Shown piece by piece: positions 46,913-56,831 of a stretch of DNA of 64,000 nt. The stretch spans positions 1 to 64,000 of the forward strand of contig JACEFZ010016114.1 of NCBI GenBank assembly GCA_014155875.1, given 5' to 3'. How positions within the stretch are numbered: position 1 is the stretch's first letter; every line of letters starts with the position of its first letter. Position numbers and translations under genes: made by a program. Source of the stretch: Cepaea nemoralis. Lineage: Eukaryota > Mollusca > Gastropoda > Stylommatophora > Helicidae. Below the pieces are notes generated by a model. That model ran no database searches, was not told the DNA's origin, and was given only the letters and a program-made list of their open reading frames with translations.

Positions 46913-49900
46913 GTTAGTTAGTTAGTTAGTCGACAGATCATCCTCGTTGCACATCGGACCATTCAGTCCATAAGTGCTCGGATCCCCTCCTCAGCAAATC
47001 CCGCAGCGTGTAGCGGCTAACGACGCCAGTTCTGTGTTGGTTTATCAATCTTCTTTGGCTTCCTGCGTAGTGTTCTTGTTTGGCCACCCCTCTTTTAATT
47101 TGCTGCTCTCGCAGTCTGGCCATTGTTGTAGATTCACAGTCATCACTTGGTTCTTGCAAAAGTCTCACTTCTCGTAGAGCATTCAGAATGTCAGCCTGGT
47201 CCATGGCGCGTCCGCCCTCCACAGTAGCCTCACCTGCGAGCTTGTCAGCCCGCTCATTTCCTTGTACTCCCGCATGACCTGGCACGAAGATGAAACTAAT
47301 CTTTGCCAGCCGAGACCGCTCCAGAGGCAGCAACCATTCTCTTCGGATCGACCCCTCCTCTATCCTCTTGATCATGTTCATTGAGTCGCTAAGGAAACAA
47401 GCCCTAGTGAATGTCTGTGTCTCGAGCCATGTTATTGCTTTACTTACTGCCATGACTTCCATGGTCAGGCTACTTGTGGTTTCAGTGAAAGCACCAGAGT
47501 CCTCCTTCACAATTCTCCCTCCGGCCCGAGCTGTAAAGGCCCATGAGCTTCTCACATGTCGGACGACCGACCCATCTGTGTAGATGACCGCGTCACTGTC
47601 TAGCGAATTCTCGAAAATCAACGCTTGTACTTCAGCCTCCACAGCAGCCGGATTTTCTTGTCTGCATTTTCTATCTAGTTGGATGCAAACTGAAAAGGAT
47701 GTGCAGAAGTCTGTTGGCACTTGCACCCACTCCTCGCCAGGTTCTAAGTCCTCAAGTGAACACACCTGTTGAAGAATGTCTTCGGCTTGACCCATCCACG
47801 ACCGTCCTCTTTTTAACCTGCTGCCCTTCACCTTCCTAATTTCACTATGCAGTGGATGCTGTGTGTTTGCGTTAATTCTGAGGTAGGCGCGTGCCCTGCA
47901 AACTTGCATTCTCTCTTCAATGGTTGGAAAATCAAGAAGGTAGCGCATCGCCCTGCATGCTGTATCTCTTGTACATCCAAGAATAATGCGCATAGCTTCA
48001 TTCTGTATCCTTTCCATCCTTTCTATCTGCTTATGGCTGAGAGTCAGGATTGCCATTGCATACTCCAAAACAGACATGACCAGCCCCTCGTACAGAAGAC
48101 ATAGATGGCGCTGCTCACAGTTTGCTGCCGCCATCACCCGCATCGCTGCCAAGCCCCGCTTGGCCTTTGTTATCACCTGGTCTATGTGCACATTATAAGC
48201 AAGGCTTCGATCAAACCGTATCCCCAGGTAATTCATTGCCTGCGTTCTTTCCACCGTCTCTGAACACAGCATTACAGTTGGTGTTGGATTGTTGACAATA
48301 TGATTATTCAACGAGAACCAAGTCACTGTTGCCTTTGTTGGGTTGACCATTGCCCCAGCTTCATCACACCAAGTACTTATGCGATTGAGTTCGGTTTGTA
48401 GTTCCACAGCAACCTCCTCTCTATCCTTACCCTGACGATACACTAAAACATCATCGGCATATGACAATGTCCTGCCAGGTCCAGTGATCTGCTCACTGGT
48501 GATTCTCACTGTGTAGGCGTTGAACAGTACCGGAGATAATGGTGATCCCTGTGGTAGGCCAGGATATATTGTTGTTGGTTCCGAAGTCCAACTGCCACAT
48601 CTAAAAACTACTTTCCGTTGGAAGAGGGCTGCAGCGATCCAACTAAGGAGGAATGGACTTACGTTTAGTTCAAGAAGCTGAAACATTAAAAAATCCAGTG
48701 GTACTCTGTTGTATGCGTCCTCAAGATCAATCGCTGCAGCAACAGTTTCAGTGCCTGAGTGGAAACCTTCATAGACATCATGGGCAAAGACTGCTGCATT
48801 GGTCCAGGTTTCTCTTTTTGGACGGTACCCACCCAGGGTAGGTGGGAAAACACCTTGCCTCTCTAGTTGGCTTGATATTTTCCTGGCAATTACCTTCTCC
48901 AGCAGCTTGCCTACTGTATTCTGCATGGTTATAATTCGATATCCCTGAATTTTTTTGTGGTCTTTGTCAGGCTTCGGCAAGGGAATCAGATAGCTATGTA
49001 ACCATTCCTCCTTGATGCTAGCACTCCCTATACTGTTGTTGTACATGTCTGCTAGTTTCTCTAGCTCATTGTCGGTACACCTATTTATGTCGTCGTATCT
49101 TATGCCATCAGGACCTGGAGCACTGTTTTTTGATCGTCGAAGCACAGCCTTGATTTCTTTCACTGTCACTGTGTCTTCATCCGAAGTGTTCTGGGCCTTG
49201 CATCTGTCTGAGGTGACCTCCTTGGCCAGATTCCGGCCTCCCATGTCTGTCTGGTTGCTCTGCTCAAGGTAGCGTTCAAAGAGGGCTTTGCCCTTGTCCT
49301 CATCAGTCCTCTGCCAGATGAGGTCAGCACCTTGGAAGTCAGAAATGCTCTTATTCTTGACTACCCCACTCATGCTTTTATGTAGTCGCCAGAACAATTT
49401 CAGTGACTTGTCTGTGCTTACTCTTTGACACACCTCTGCCCATTTTTCGCTTTTAACCACCTTGACCAGTTTTTTGAAATAGCTTACTTTTGTGTGCATC
49501 TCTCTTTCTAAGTGCAAGCAGGGACTAGGATGACCAGCTCTGTTCTTCTTGGCATTTTGCCATCTCCTTACAGCACTACGCTTATCCACCCAAGCCTTCT
49601 CCACCTCGAAACTCCACCACGGTGGCTGCTCCCAGCTTTTTCTCCTGCCCTGAAACGTTCTGCGCTTGTCACGTCTTATTTTGCTCACCACATCTTGCCC
49701 TGTACTGTCATACTGGAACGTCTTTACCTTTAGCTTGTGCTGCCTGGTTCTGCCTTTCTCCACCAATATGCTGCAAGGGTGGTGGTCGCTGCCATGGTGT
49801 CCTAGGACACCCCATCTACACACTGTAGTGAGTGAAGGTGAAACTAGCGCCAGATCAATAGCACTGTCCTCATCGCCTGGACGGCTTGCTGTCCTGGTGA

Positions 49901-50784
49901 CACAGCCACTGTTGATACAAACCAGGTCGATGGTTTCCAGTGCAGTCTCGAGCTCCTCCCCTTGTGTATTGGAGGAAGTGTTTCCCCATGATCTGCCTTT
50001 AGCGTTGAAGTCACCACAGAAAATAACATTTCTCTCGTGGCCTAATATGCCACTTAAGCACTGCCACTTCTGGGCGTCCACACTCGCATTGCGGGCATAA
50101 ACATTAACCAACACGAATGGTATACTGGAATGAACTCTCAACGCCTGTATTTGTATATCGTCACTGTCCCAACTGGACATGTCTAGCTCTGACGCCACCA
50201 TGCTGTCGCGAACGAGAATCGCCGTTCCCAGATGTCGTCTGTTGTAGAAACATTTGAAGCCGGCAATTCGGAGTAGCTGATCGCCCAGTCTCGTCTCCTG
50301 GAGTGCTACAATGTCGTTCCTGTAAACTAGGGTTTCTAAAATAGAGCCCCGTTGTTTTACACTGGCACAGTTCCAATATAGAATACGGATGTTCCTGAGT
50401 CCTAGACGGTGACACTTGAGTCTAAAACGTCTCAAACCCCCGCGCTTACCTTGCTTCTTTGTCCCTGCGCGGCTACCACGCCGCTTCGTTATGTTGACTG
50501 TTGATCGCTCGGAAAGAAGACGTTCTTCCGCCATGTTGAAAAAACGTAAACACAGACTGCTGATAACCACACACGCTGCTGAAAATTCACTCAAGGATGG
50601 CTTCGCTCGATGCACGAACTCCGTAGCACCCGCGCAGATCTTGAGTAGAAACTCCTGGTTTTACATCCTGGCACACCAATTACACGCAAGAGATGAATAA
50701 ATCCATCCCTTACGCGAAAAAGTTAACGAACACAAAACAACACGACCGTCCGTCGCCATCTTGAAACCGGAAGTTCCTCCCCTC
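46913..50784 (-). mobile_element. I-like non-LTR retrotransposon, apparently complete
   Basis: 3872 bp inserted in the minisatellite. TATCTCTATA occurs on both sides (46903-46912 and 50785-50794), compatible with a target duplication, though the target is itself repetitive. The 5' region is about 250 bp with GATGGCGACGG near its start; the 3' end has a GGACTGAATGGTCC hairpin and a (CTAA)n tail. One long ORF, no separate ORF1 gag seen. EN + RT + RNase H order fits the I group (I/Nimb-type). Confidence 0.8.
46938..50534 (-). CDS. Intact LINE polyprotein: endonuclease, reverse transcriptase, RNase H
   Basis: ATG at 50534 (MAEERLLSERS) gives 1198 aa without interruption; a GTG 27 codons upstream is a less likely start. 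A basic N-terminus (about 12-45) precedes an APE-type endonuclease: YWNCASVKQRG (54), LQETRLGD, GDFNAKG (174) and GSDHHPC (249). Reverse transcriptase: APGPDGIRYDD (472), IDLEDAYNRVP, LPQGSPLSPVLFN (661) and active site SYADDVLVY (692). RNase H: IYTDGS (985), MEVMAV (1024), LSDSMNM (1049), GNERADKLAGE (1093). All catalytic acids appear present, so the protein could be active. The C-terminus EHLWTEWSDVQRG lacks the cysteines seen in relatives (HVWECPECSDVGS). Confidence 0.88.
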   Translation of the reverse strand: MAEERLLSERSTVNITKRRGSRAGTKKQGKRGGLRRFRLKCHRLGLRNIRILYWNCASVKQRGSILETLVYRNDIVALQETRLGDQLLRIAGFKCFYNRRHLGTAILVRDSMVASELDMSSWDSDDIQIQALRVHSSIPFVLVNVYARNASVDAQKWQCLSGILGHERNVIFCGDFNAKGRSWGNTSSNTQGEELETALETIDLVCINSGCVTRTASRPGDEDSAIDLALVSPSLTTVCRWGVLGHHGSDHHPCSILVEKGRTRQHKLKVKTFQYDSTGQDVVSKIRRDKRRTFQGRRKSWEQPPWWSFEVEKAWVDKRSAVRRWQNAKKNRAGHPSPCLHLEREMHTKVSYFKKLVKVVKSEKWAEVCQRVSTDKSLKLFWRLHKSMSGVVKNKSISDFQGADLIWQRTDEDKGKALFERYLEQSNQTDMGGRNLAKEVTSDRCKAQNTSDEDTVTVKEIKAVLRRSKNSAPGPDGIRYDDINRCTDNELEKLADMYNNSIGSASIKEEWLHSYLIPLPKPDKDHKKIQGYRIITMQNTVGKLLEKVIARKISSQLERQGVFPPTLGGYRPKRETWTNAAVFAHDVYEGFHSGTETVAAAIDLEDAYNRVPLDFLMFQLLELNVSPFLLSWIAAALFQRKVVFRCGSWTSEPTTIYPGLPQGSPLSPVLFNAYTVRITSEQITGPGRTLSYADDVLVYRQGKDREEVAVELQTELNRISTWCDEAGAMVNPTKATVTWFSLNNHIVNNPTPTVMLCSETVERTQAMNYLGIRFDRSLAYNVHIDQVITKAKRGLAAMRVMAAANCEQRHLCLLYEGLVMSVLEYAMAILTLSHKQIERMERIQNEAMRIILGCTRDTACRAMRYLLDFPTIEERMQVCRARAYLRINANTQHPLHSEIRKVKGSRLKRGRSWMGQAEDILQQVCSLEDLEPGEEWVQVPTDFCTSFSVCIQLDRKCRQENPAAVEAEVQALIFENSLDSDAVIYTDGSVVRHVRSSWAFTARAGGRIVKEDSGAFTETTSSLTMEVMAVSKAITWLETQTFTRACFLSDSMNMIKRIEEGSIRREWLLPLERSRLAKISFIFVPGHAGVQGNERADKLAGEATVEGGRAMDQADILNALREVRLLQEPSDDCESTTMARLREQQIKRGVAKQEHYAGSQRRLINQHRTGVVSRYTLRDLLRRGSEHLWTEWSDVQRG

Positions 50785-51050
50785 TATCTCTATACGTAAC
50801 TATAAATGTAATATATCTCTATATACGTAACTATTATGTAATATCTCTCTATATACGTAACTATTAATGTAATGTGCCATTATAAACGTACGTATTAATG
50901 TAATATCTCTATATATAGTAGCTATTAATGTAACATCTCTCTATATACGTAACTATTAATGTAACATCTCTCTATATACGTAACTATTAATGTAACATCT
51001 CTCTATATACGTAACTATGAATGTAATATCTCTCTATAAAAGTAACTATA
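50785..51050. repeat. ~31-bp minisatellite, segment 4
   Basis: Same unit; more divergent towards the right, ending just before exon 2. Confidence 0.9.
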
Positions 51051-51104
51051 GGATGGGATGTTTATCTACTATCAACTCTACAGTTAATCTAATCATGATC
51101 TTGC

Positions 51105-51179
51105 CTGAATCTTGCTTCCCGCCGTTCCCGACGTCGTCTGTCAGCGTCGTCCTCGCCACTGGCGCTAGCTTGTGACACT
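51105..51179 (-). CDS. Exon 2 of the Arg/Glu-rich host gene
   Basis: Seventy-five bases are open from an acceptor (GCATAG) in phase 2, so the exon 1 remainder GA plus A gives Glu, followed by VSQASASGEDDADRRRR and ERREARF. No GT donor fits, but CAG followed by GCAAGA matches the rarer GC-AG donor class and leaves phase 2, exactly what exon 3 needs. If GC is not used, the frame runs on to a TAG after RFRQDHD, making an alternative terminal exon. It lies beside the right end of the 31-bp minisatellite. Confidence 0.5.
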
Positions 51180-51284
51180 CTATGCAAACATCATTCAAGG
51201 GAAGGGAGCACACACATTAGTAGATCACCTGCAGCATAGCCTCGGTTATTCCAGCCAACACTGACACACCATGCACCAAGCACC

Positions 51285-51800
51285 ACACGGACAGGGATAC
51301 ACAGATGGGAACAAGTGGGGTCAGAAATATAGATGGAACAAGTGGGGTCAGAAATATAGATGGGAACAAGTGGGGTCAGAAATACAGATGGGAACAAGTG
51401 GGATAAGAAATACAGATGGGAACAAGTGGGGTCAGAAATCAACAGATGAGAACAAATGGGATAAAAAATCAACAGATGAGAAAATGTGGGGTCAGAAATA
51501 CACAGACGAGAGTAGATGGGGATAGAAATCAACAGATGAGAACAAATGGGATTAAAAATCAACAGATGAGAAAATGTGGGGTCAGAAATACACAGACGAG
51601 AGTAGATGGGGATAGAAATAAACAGATGAGAACAAATGGGGATAAAAATAAACAGATGAGAACAAATATGGTTAAAAAATACACAAAAACACATGGTGGT
51701 ATCGATAGGTGGTAGGCGGTAACAGATGAGTGGAGGTTTAGAGGTATAAGAAAATATGTGGGATGTGGTGGGTTAGAGATAAACAGATGAGAACAAATGA
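51285..51800. repeat. ~25-37 bp purine-rich tandem repeat
   Basis: Units GATGGGAACAAGTGGGGTCA GAAATACA, later AACAGATGAGAACAAATGGG. Asp/Trp/Gly and Ser/His frames are repeat translations. Confidence 0.85.
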
Positions 51801-51889
51801 AAGGGAGTATTAGCACACAAAATATACGTTAAAAATATAAAGGAGTGGAGTAGACACCAACAGATGAGAACACAGGGCACAGAAAGAAG

Positions 51890-52345
51890 ATCTATCAACA
51901 ATACTATACGTTGTGATGGCACAGAAAGAGGATACTATCAGCAATACTATACGTTGTGATTTTTTTTTTTAAGCATATCCTTTACAGGACTTAGCTGTCA
52001 ACACCAGCATCTTTCAGCTGTATGTTGATCTCTTGGCAAGATTACGCTCAGTAGTTTGCCATTGCTTTCTGAGCGGCCGGCTCACATACCCCGTAAGTTA
52101 CCGATGCGATTCGAACCACTGCTGATTTGAACCGTCATCACGTCACCGACGAGAGTATACGAGATTACGGAGAAAAGTCATAACCTCTAAGCCACGAAGC
52201 CGGCATACGTTGTGATAGCACAGAAAAAAGATACTATCAGCAATACTATACGCTGTGATGGCACAGAAAGAAGATACTATCAGGAATACTATACGTTGTG
52301 ATGGCACAGAAAGAAGATGCTATCAGCAATACTATAGGTTGTTTT
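51890..52345. repeat. ~47-bp repeat split by a SINE
   Basis: Units ATACTATCAGCAATACTATA CGTTGTGATGGCACAGAAAG occur at 51900-51960 and 52205-52345, on both sides of SINE family C copy 2. Confidence 0.8.
51965..52204 (-). mobile_element. SINE family C, copy 2
   Basis: Plus strand GCATATCCTTTACAGGACTT, TTTGCCATTGCTTTCTGAGC and GATTCGAACCACTGC match copy 1. Inserted within the ~47-bp repeat, with GTTGTGAT on both sides as a likely target duplication (about 51953-51960 and 52209-52216). Confidence 0.75.
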
Positions 52346-52349
52346 TCGA

Positions 52350-52914
52350 TTCGATTATACCATTACCCCTACCCCGCTCAACCTCAAAGAGAAGTTATAT
52401 TAGGGTCCATGGCCTGACTCTGATTAATAGTCCTGTGACCGAGTCAGCCACACATAGGATATTAATTTGAAGGTGATTGTTGCCAAAAGAGGGTAATGGC
52501 GCGGTATGTTTGTATATATAATTAGAATCAGCCGAACCATCAACGATGCCCGGTCCAGATATCCGAGCTACTGAATATTGAGGTGTCATAGCCATGAACA
52601 GATCAAGTTATCATCATCATCTTACACTTGTGCCGAAGCGTTGTGGGGAGGAACAGTTGGCTCGCTAGCGCCCGGTGGGTGGCATTGGATGATGCACATA
52701 TTAATATGTTAATACCCTGTTAACAGAGTTCTAATAACTGTCCAGCTAGTACCATTTCCCTGCCATGACAGTCGAAGATGGAGATCGTGAGAGAATAGTG
52801 AGTGTAATAGGACCTAAAGAGACAAAGATATGCTCATGAAGAGAGATATGTATTCTAAACACATATTAGCACTGGTGAAATAGTTAGACTTAGTAGTTAG
52901 ATTGGGCTCACGAG
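52350..52914. other. No recognised feature
   Basis: Mixed composition; ATCATCATCTTACACTTGTG near 52610 may be a LINE tail trace. Confidence 0.3.
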
Positions 52915-53055
52915 TGCAATTTTTTCTGGAGACTTCTGGGGGTCGTCGCTGGAGCTATGGAGTTCGTGCTTTGTGCGACGTTGTCGGCAGGCCGCCCAGT
53001 GGAAACAGACCAAGCTATATGGGATAAAAGCCGGTGCGATAAAGTCGATCTTACA
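52915..53055 (+). mobile_element. SINE family B, 5'-truncated copy
   Basis: CTATGGAGTTCGTGCTTTGT, GCGACGTTGTCGGCAGGCCG and CCGGTGCGATAAAGTCGATC match the body and tail of 2190-2310; the tRNA head is missing. Confidence 0.65.
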
Positions 53056-53249
53056 CACTTTAAACCCTCTTTATATTAAAACAGGATGAAAGAGACGTCC
53101 CTCATCAAGCTAGGCGAACATTTTCTACCAGCATGCACTTGATAGCCACACCACATTCATGAGGACAAGGAAATCTGCTGAAGGAAGTTCACCAACATCT
53201 GTCTAACGCATGCAGCACTCACACAGTCTTTTATGAACACGTGAAAGTT

Positions 53250-53473
53250 AACTGATTCAGTGCCCAGCAATAAGTAGGTTTGGACCAAATATGGTGCACA
53301 CTCAAGTGAACGAGGTTTATAATGTACATTTCAATTCACTCAGCAACGCAAATGCGGAAGATATCACGAAACAAAACAAATAATATGATGACCCTAAATA
53401 GCGATATGTCGTCCATCTGTTCAAATGGGAGGTAACATATGGCGATATATTATCCTTCGGCACTGAATCAGTT
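53250..53473. mobile_element. MITE with 15-bp TIRs, copy 2
   Basis: Perfect terminal inverted repeats AACTGATTCAGTGCC (53250-53264) and GGCACTGAATCAGTT (53459-53473), 224 bp in total, no coding capacity. Copy 1 is at 23126-23351. Flanking TTA/TTT suggests a short TA- or TTAA-type target, not certain. Superfamily not assigned. Confidence 0.8.
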
Positions 53474-53569
53474 TTTAAAAACAAATGGATTATTTTTTAA
53501 CACCCCTGGAGGCATATTTGATAAATGTTTTTGTTTGTTAAATAAAAGTTAGTGGCATGACCTTTAACA

Positions 53570-53775
53570 GTACCTTGCAATCAACTCCATCATTTATTGG
53601 CGGATTATGGTTTGCTGTAGTTAATTGTACATTCAGTAGCTTTCCATGGCTTTCTGAACGACCGGAGCTCATACAATCAGCTCTCAAATGACCCGCGGTT
53701 AGTCTGGAGGCCTGGAACCGGTCTGTCGGGGAGTTGTAACATTTCGCTCACTAACCATTAGACCTCAGACGCCTA
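53570..53775 (-). mobile_element. SINE family C, copy 3
   Basis: TTCAGTAGCTTTCCATGGCT TTCTGAACGACCGG and a decayed B box (CCTGGAACCGG) match copy 1; more diverged. Confidence 0.55.
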
Positions 53776-53995
53776 CTAGCATCTGCTACCAACTAATATT
53801 TATATAGATCAATCGGCACTCAAGGGGTGCTGTGGTCACCTTCACTAGCATCTGCTACCAGCTAATATTTATATAGATCAATCGGCACTCAAGGGGTGCA
53901 GTGGTCACCTTCGCGCCCACCGCCCTTACACCCCCAAGACATTTCATGGTACACATTGTAGGCTGGGTCAACCTGGGGTCCGTGGTCACTTGTTA
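53775..53995 (-). mobile_element. SINE family E copy with 71-bp tandem duplication
   Basis: CACTAGCATCTGCTACCAAC ... GGTGCTGTGGTCACCTT is repeated almost exactly (53775-53845 and 53846-53916). The following ATGGTACACATTGTAGGCTG GGTCAACCTGGGG matches the family E tail in reverse. Confidence 0.6.
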
Positions 53996-54329
53996 AAACC
54001 CACATGGTTTCATGGCACCAAGACAAGCCTGCTGTTCTGACCTGGTTGCCTTCATCAACCCTGGCGCGGTATGCTCTCGGTTCTTAACCGATGCTGTGCC
54101 AAACAAGCAGTAGATTGTGACCAAACAAACATGGATGGCGGAAATGGAAAGAAGGGGCGTGCCACAGTTATGGCTTCCAAGTTGGTCATATGGTAGCAGG
54201 CATATTGTATTATATATCCAATTAAAGGGGGTTGCAGATGAAAAACTACTGTATATACGCTAAAGACGATTAATCATCCCATGGCATTTAATCATTTAAA
54301 ACCGCACATAGATAGCTACATTAAAAAAA

Positions 54330-54565
54330 GTTAGGTGCCTATCCTTTACAGGACGTCGCAGTCAACCCCAGCATTTTTGGCTGTTTGTGTTTGTCTTGGA
54401 AAGTTTACGTTCAGTAGTTTGCCATAGCTTTCTGAAAGACCGGCACTCATACGATTGTATGAAAACCAACGTAAGGTGGTCTGCTGCCATATCCCCCGCA
54501 GCTGTGTTTTGAACGCGGTAAGTGGGATTACGGATTACGTCCGTAAATCCCTCGCCACAGCGGAT
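54330..54565 (-). mobile_element. SINE family C, copy 4
   Basis: CTATCCTTTACAGGACGTCG, TTACGTTCAGTAGTTTGCCA TAGCTTTCTGAAAGACCGG and the tRNA-like right part match copy 1. Confidence 0.6.
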
Positions 54566-54819
54566 CAGCTACATAGAAAAAAAATATAATGTATAAAGTA
54601 TAGTTAAGGGAAATAACCCACATATTTCCAATTTCTGAAGAATGTAGTCTCCGAGTAGATGTTACCTACACACATTCATCCATTCAGTAGCATGTCCTTC
54701 GCAGAACCTCGCTCCCATAATAACCATCCGGAAACCTCTCGATCATAAGCAAGATGTACCGCGTCCGATACACCCATCTTCTCTTTGGCCTTCCTCTTTC
54801 TCTCTTCCCAGACATTTTT

Positions 54820-55070
54820 GTTTTGCATATCCTATTTACAGGACATCGCTGTCAACACCAGCAGTTTACTGCTGTTATTGATGTCTTGGCAAGTTTACGT
54901 TCAGTGATTTGCCACTGCTCTCTGAACGATCAGCTCCCATACCAAACCGTTAAAACACAGTGCGACACGGTCTGCTGCCAAATCGGTCGCAGCTGTGTTT
55001 CAAACGCAAGTAAATGGGCGCACGAATCACGTCCGCAAGCCCTTAGCCATGGAGACCGGCTCCTAGGCAT
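54820..55070 (-). mobile_element. SINE family C, copy 5
   Basis: GCATATCCTATTTACAGGAC, TTTGCCACTGCTCTCTGAAC and a tRNA-like end GTTTCAAACGCAAG match copies 1 and 4. It lies inside the RTE-like LINE fragment to its right. Confidence 0.6.
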
Positions 55071-55625
55071 ATACCCCTCCATTATTGCTCTCTCAAAACT
55101 TTCATGACGTTTCAAGTGACCAAAATATTTCAATTTTCTTTGCTTTATCGTCTTTAATAGCCAACCTTCTTCAATATTCAGCTCTTGAAGTATGGATGCA
55201 TGTGTTTTTTTCTGTATCCAAGATATTCTTAGAACCCGGCTATAACATTTATATTCAAATGCATTTATGCGCTGTTCAGCTTGTTTAATAAGTGTTCAGG
55301 TCTCACATGCGTATGTTGCAAAGGGAAAGATGAATGCTCTTAAAAATCTAATTTTTGTTGCTCTATTTGCCCCACTTCATAATTTATTCACTTGTTTTAG
55401 TCTTTGAAGAGCAATAGATATTCGTCTTTTAATTTCTTTCATTGTATCACCATTGTTGGCAATCAATGACCCAAGATATTCGAAATTTTCCACCACCTCC
55501 AATTTTTCCTCATTAATATATATTTCTTTCTCCATAGTAGTTTTATCTGTATGCATTATCTTTGTTTTTGCTATGTTAAGATTTACATTGTGATTCTCAC
55601 TATTCTTTTGGGTTTAGGTCATGGT
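55070..55625 (-). pseudogene. RTE-like LINE reverse transcriptase C-terminal fragment
   Basis: Minus strand reads VENFEYLGSLIANNGDTMKE, RRISIALQRLKQVNKL, FPFATYACET and LKYFGHLKRHESFERAIMEG, with in-frame stops after NKL and CET. FEYLGS and KYFGH are typical of RTE-like reverse transcriptases. Different subfamily from copies A and C. Confidence 0.75.
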
Positions 55626-55860
55626 TGTTAGGGTTTCTAGGCAAGATTTGCAGAAGGTAGTTTGCCGTTGATTTCCCTCTGGGCAATGACTGTACTAGTC
55701 GGTGGCCATAGCCATTGTATCTACTGATGAGATCATCTGCCTATCGCCGCAGAGTGCAGTCCATAACCAACAACAATCTGTCAGATGTTCTCACACTCCA
55801 TCCACCACCTGCTTTCATGGCTTCACGTAACCCTGATAGGGGGCTAAAAGGGTACTCCAC
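55600..55860 (-). mobile_element. Possible SINE with the family C core only
   Basis: TTTCTAGGCAAGATTTGCAG and TAGTTTGCCGTTGATTTCC match the family C core; the tRNA part is not recognisable. Confidence 0.4.
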
Positions 55861-56027
55861 CTTGCTCAAGGGTGTCCCGTAGACTAACGGAGGAAAAGAG
55901 GCGGTACTTCAATTTTAATTCACCGCAAACAACCGCAAACAAAGAAGAATCCCTTCGAGCCTCATTTGCATCGGTCCGGCAATCATTTTGCGGTTTAGTG
56001 TTCGGTGGACTGCTAGACCGATCGATG

Positions 56028-56110
56028 GATGTTTTTTTAGTTTTAGGCCCGTAGGGCCCTCACTGTCGTCGACAGTGAGGGCCCTACGGGCCCAAAAACT
56101 TAAAAACATC
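56028..56110. repeat. Long palindrome with 22-bp perfect arms
   Basis: GCCCGTAGGGCCCTCACTGT CG (56047-56068) is followed after one base by its exact reverse complement (56070-56091). The flanks extend the pairing imperfectly (GATGTTTTT...AAAAACATC). It could form a stable hairpin on either strand. A CACACA/CCCACC repeat follows (56118-56178). Confidence 0.85.
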
Positions 56111-56178
56111 ACTACTCCACACACACACACACACACATACACACACACCCACCCACCCACACACCCACCCACCCCCAC

Positions 56179-56742
56179 AAAATATAAAAATTCGGCATGA
56201 GAACTTTTACTGAGAGTTAAGCTATGACTTTTAGCCATTTGTGCACTGTACGCCAAAATAAGTGGTCTCAGTTTTACTGAGCTATAGCTGAAACCATTGT
56301 AGCTGCCCTGTAGTTGTTTTCAGCTGTATGGAGTCCATTGTATGTACACTGTATCTGTGTTTAATATGTCTCATCTTTTCGCAGGAGCTAAATATATCTA
56401 ATTGTTTGTAATTCAAATAGTTCTTTTACTTGTGCACATTCTGTTAAAGCGAATTAAGAAAGAAACCAATGATAAAGGAACCGATGGCATTATTACCTAA
56501 ATTAACTCCCCAAAGGCACAATGATAGTCTCTGAAAAGTGTTAATGGACATTCGTAAAAGGACACAAACAACATCTGGACACATTGGCGCTGTTAGTTAC
56601 AGGTTGAACTACAAGGGAGAGCACCAAATTACAGGGATGAGCTCCTATAAAGCAATTATCTTTTAGAAGTTCACACGCTAAATCTACAAGTAAAACTAGA
56701 ACAACAACAACAGCATAGAAATATACACAAACATTGACTCAC
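56179..56742. other. Intronic DNA, no recognised feature
   Basis: First intron sequence beside exon 1; no repeat or gene supported. Confidence 0.4.
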
Positions 56743-56831
56743 TCGTCATCTGCACCACGACGTCTGCGGCGGGCCTCTCGACGTTCTTCCAAGGAGCTCA
56801 TTATTGGTGGAACTTAGTTACTGGCGAAAGT
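56743..56831 (-). CDS. Exon 1 (start codon) of the Arg/Glu-rich host gene
   Basis: The ATG is at 56801 (minus strand) and 59 coding bases follow, giving MSSLEERREARRRRRG then ADD, with the exon ending GA before a consensus donor GTGAGT (phase 2). Upstream, TTCTTGCTGCAG reads as an acceptor at about 56832, so the exon probably begins with about 30 bases of 5' UTR and a further noncoding exon lies upstream. The RREARRRRR pattern recurs in exon 2, which supports both belonging to one protein. Confidence 0.6.
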
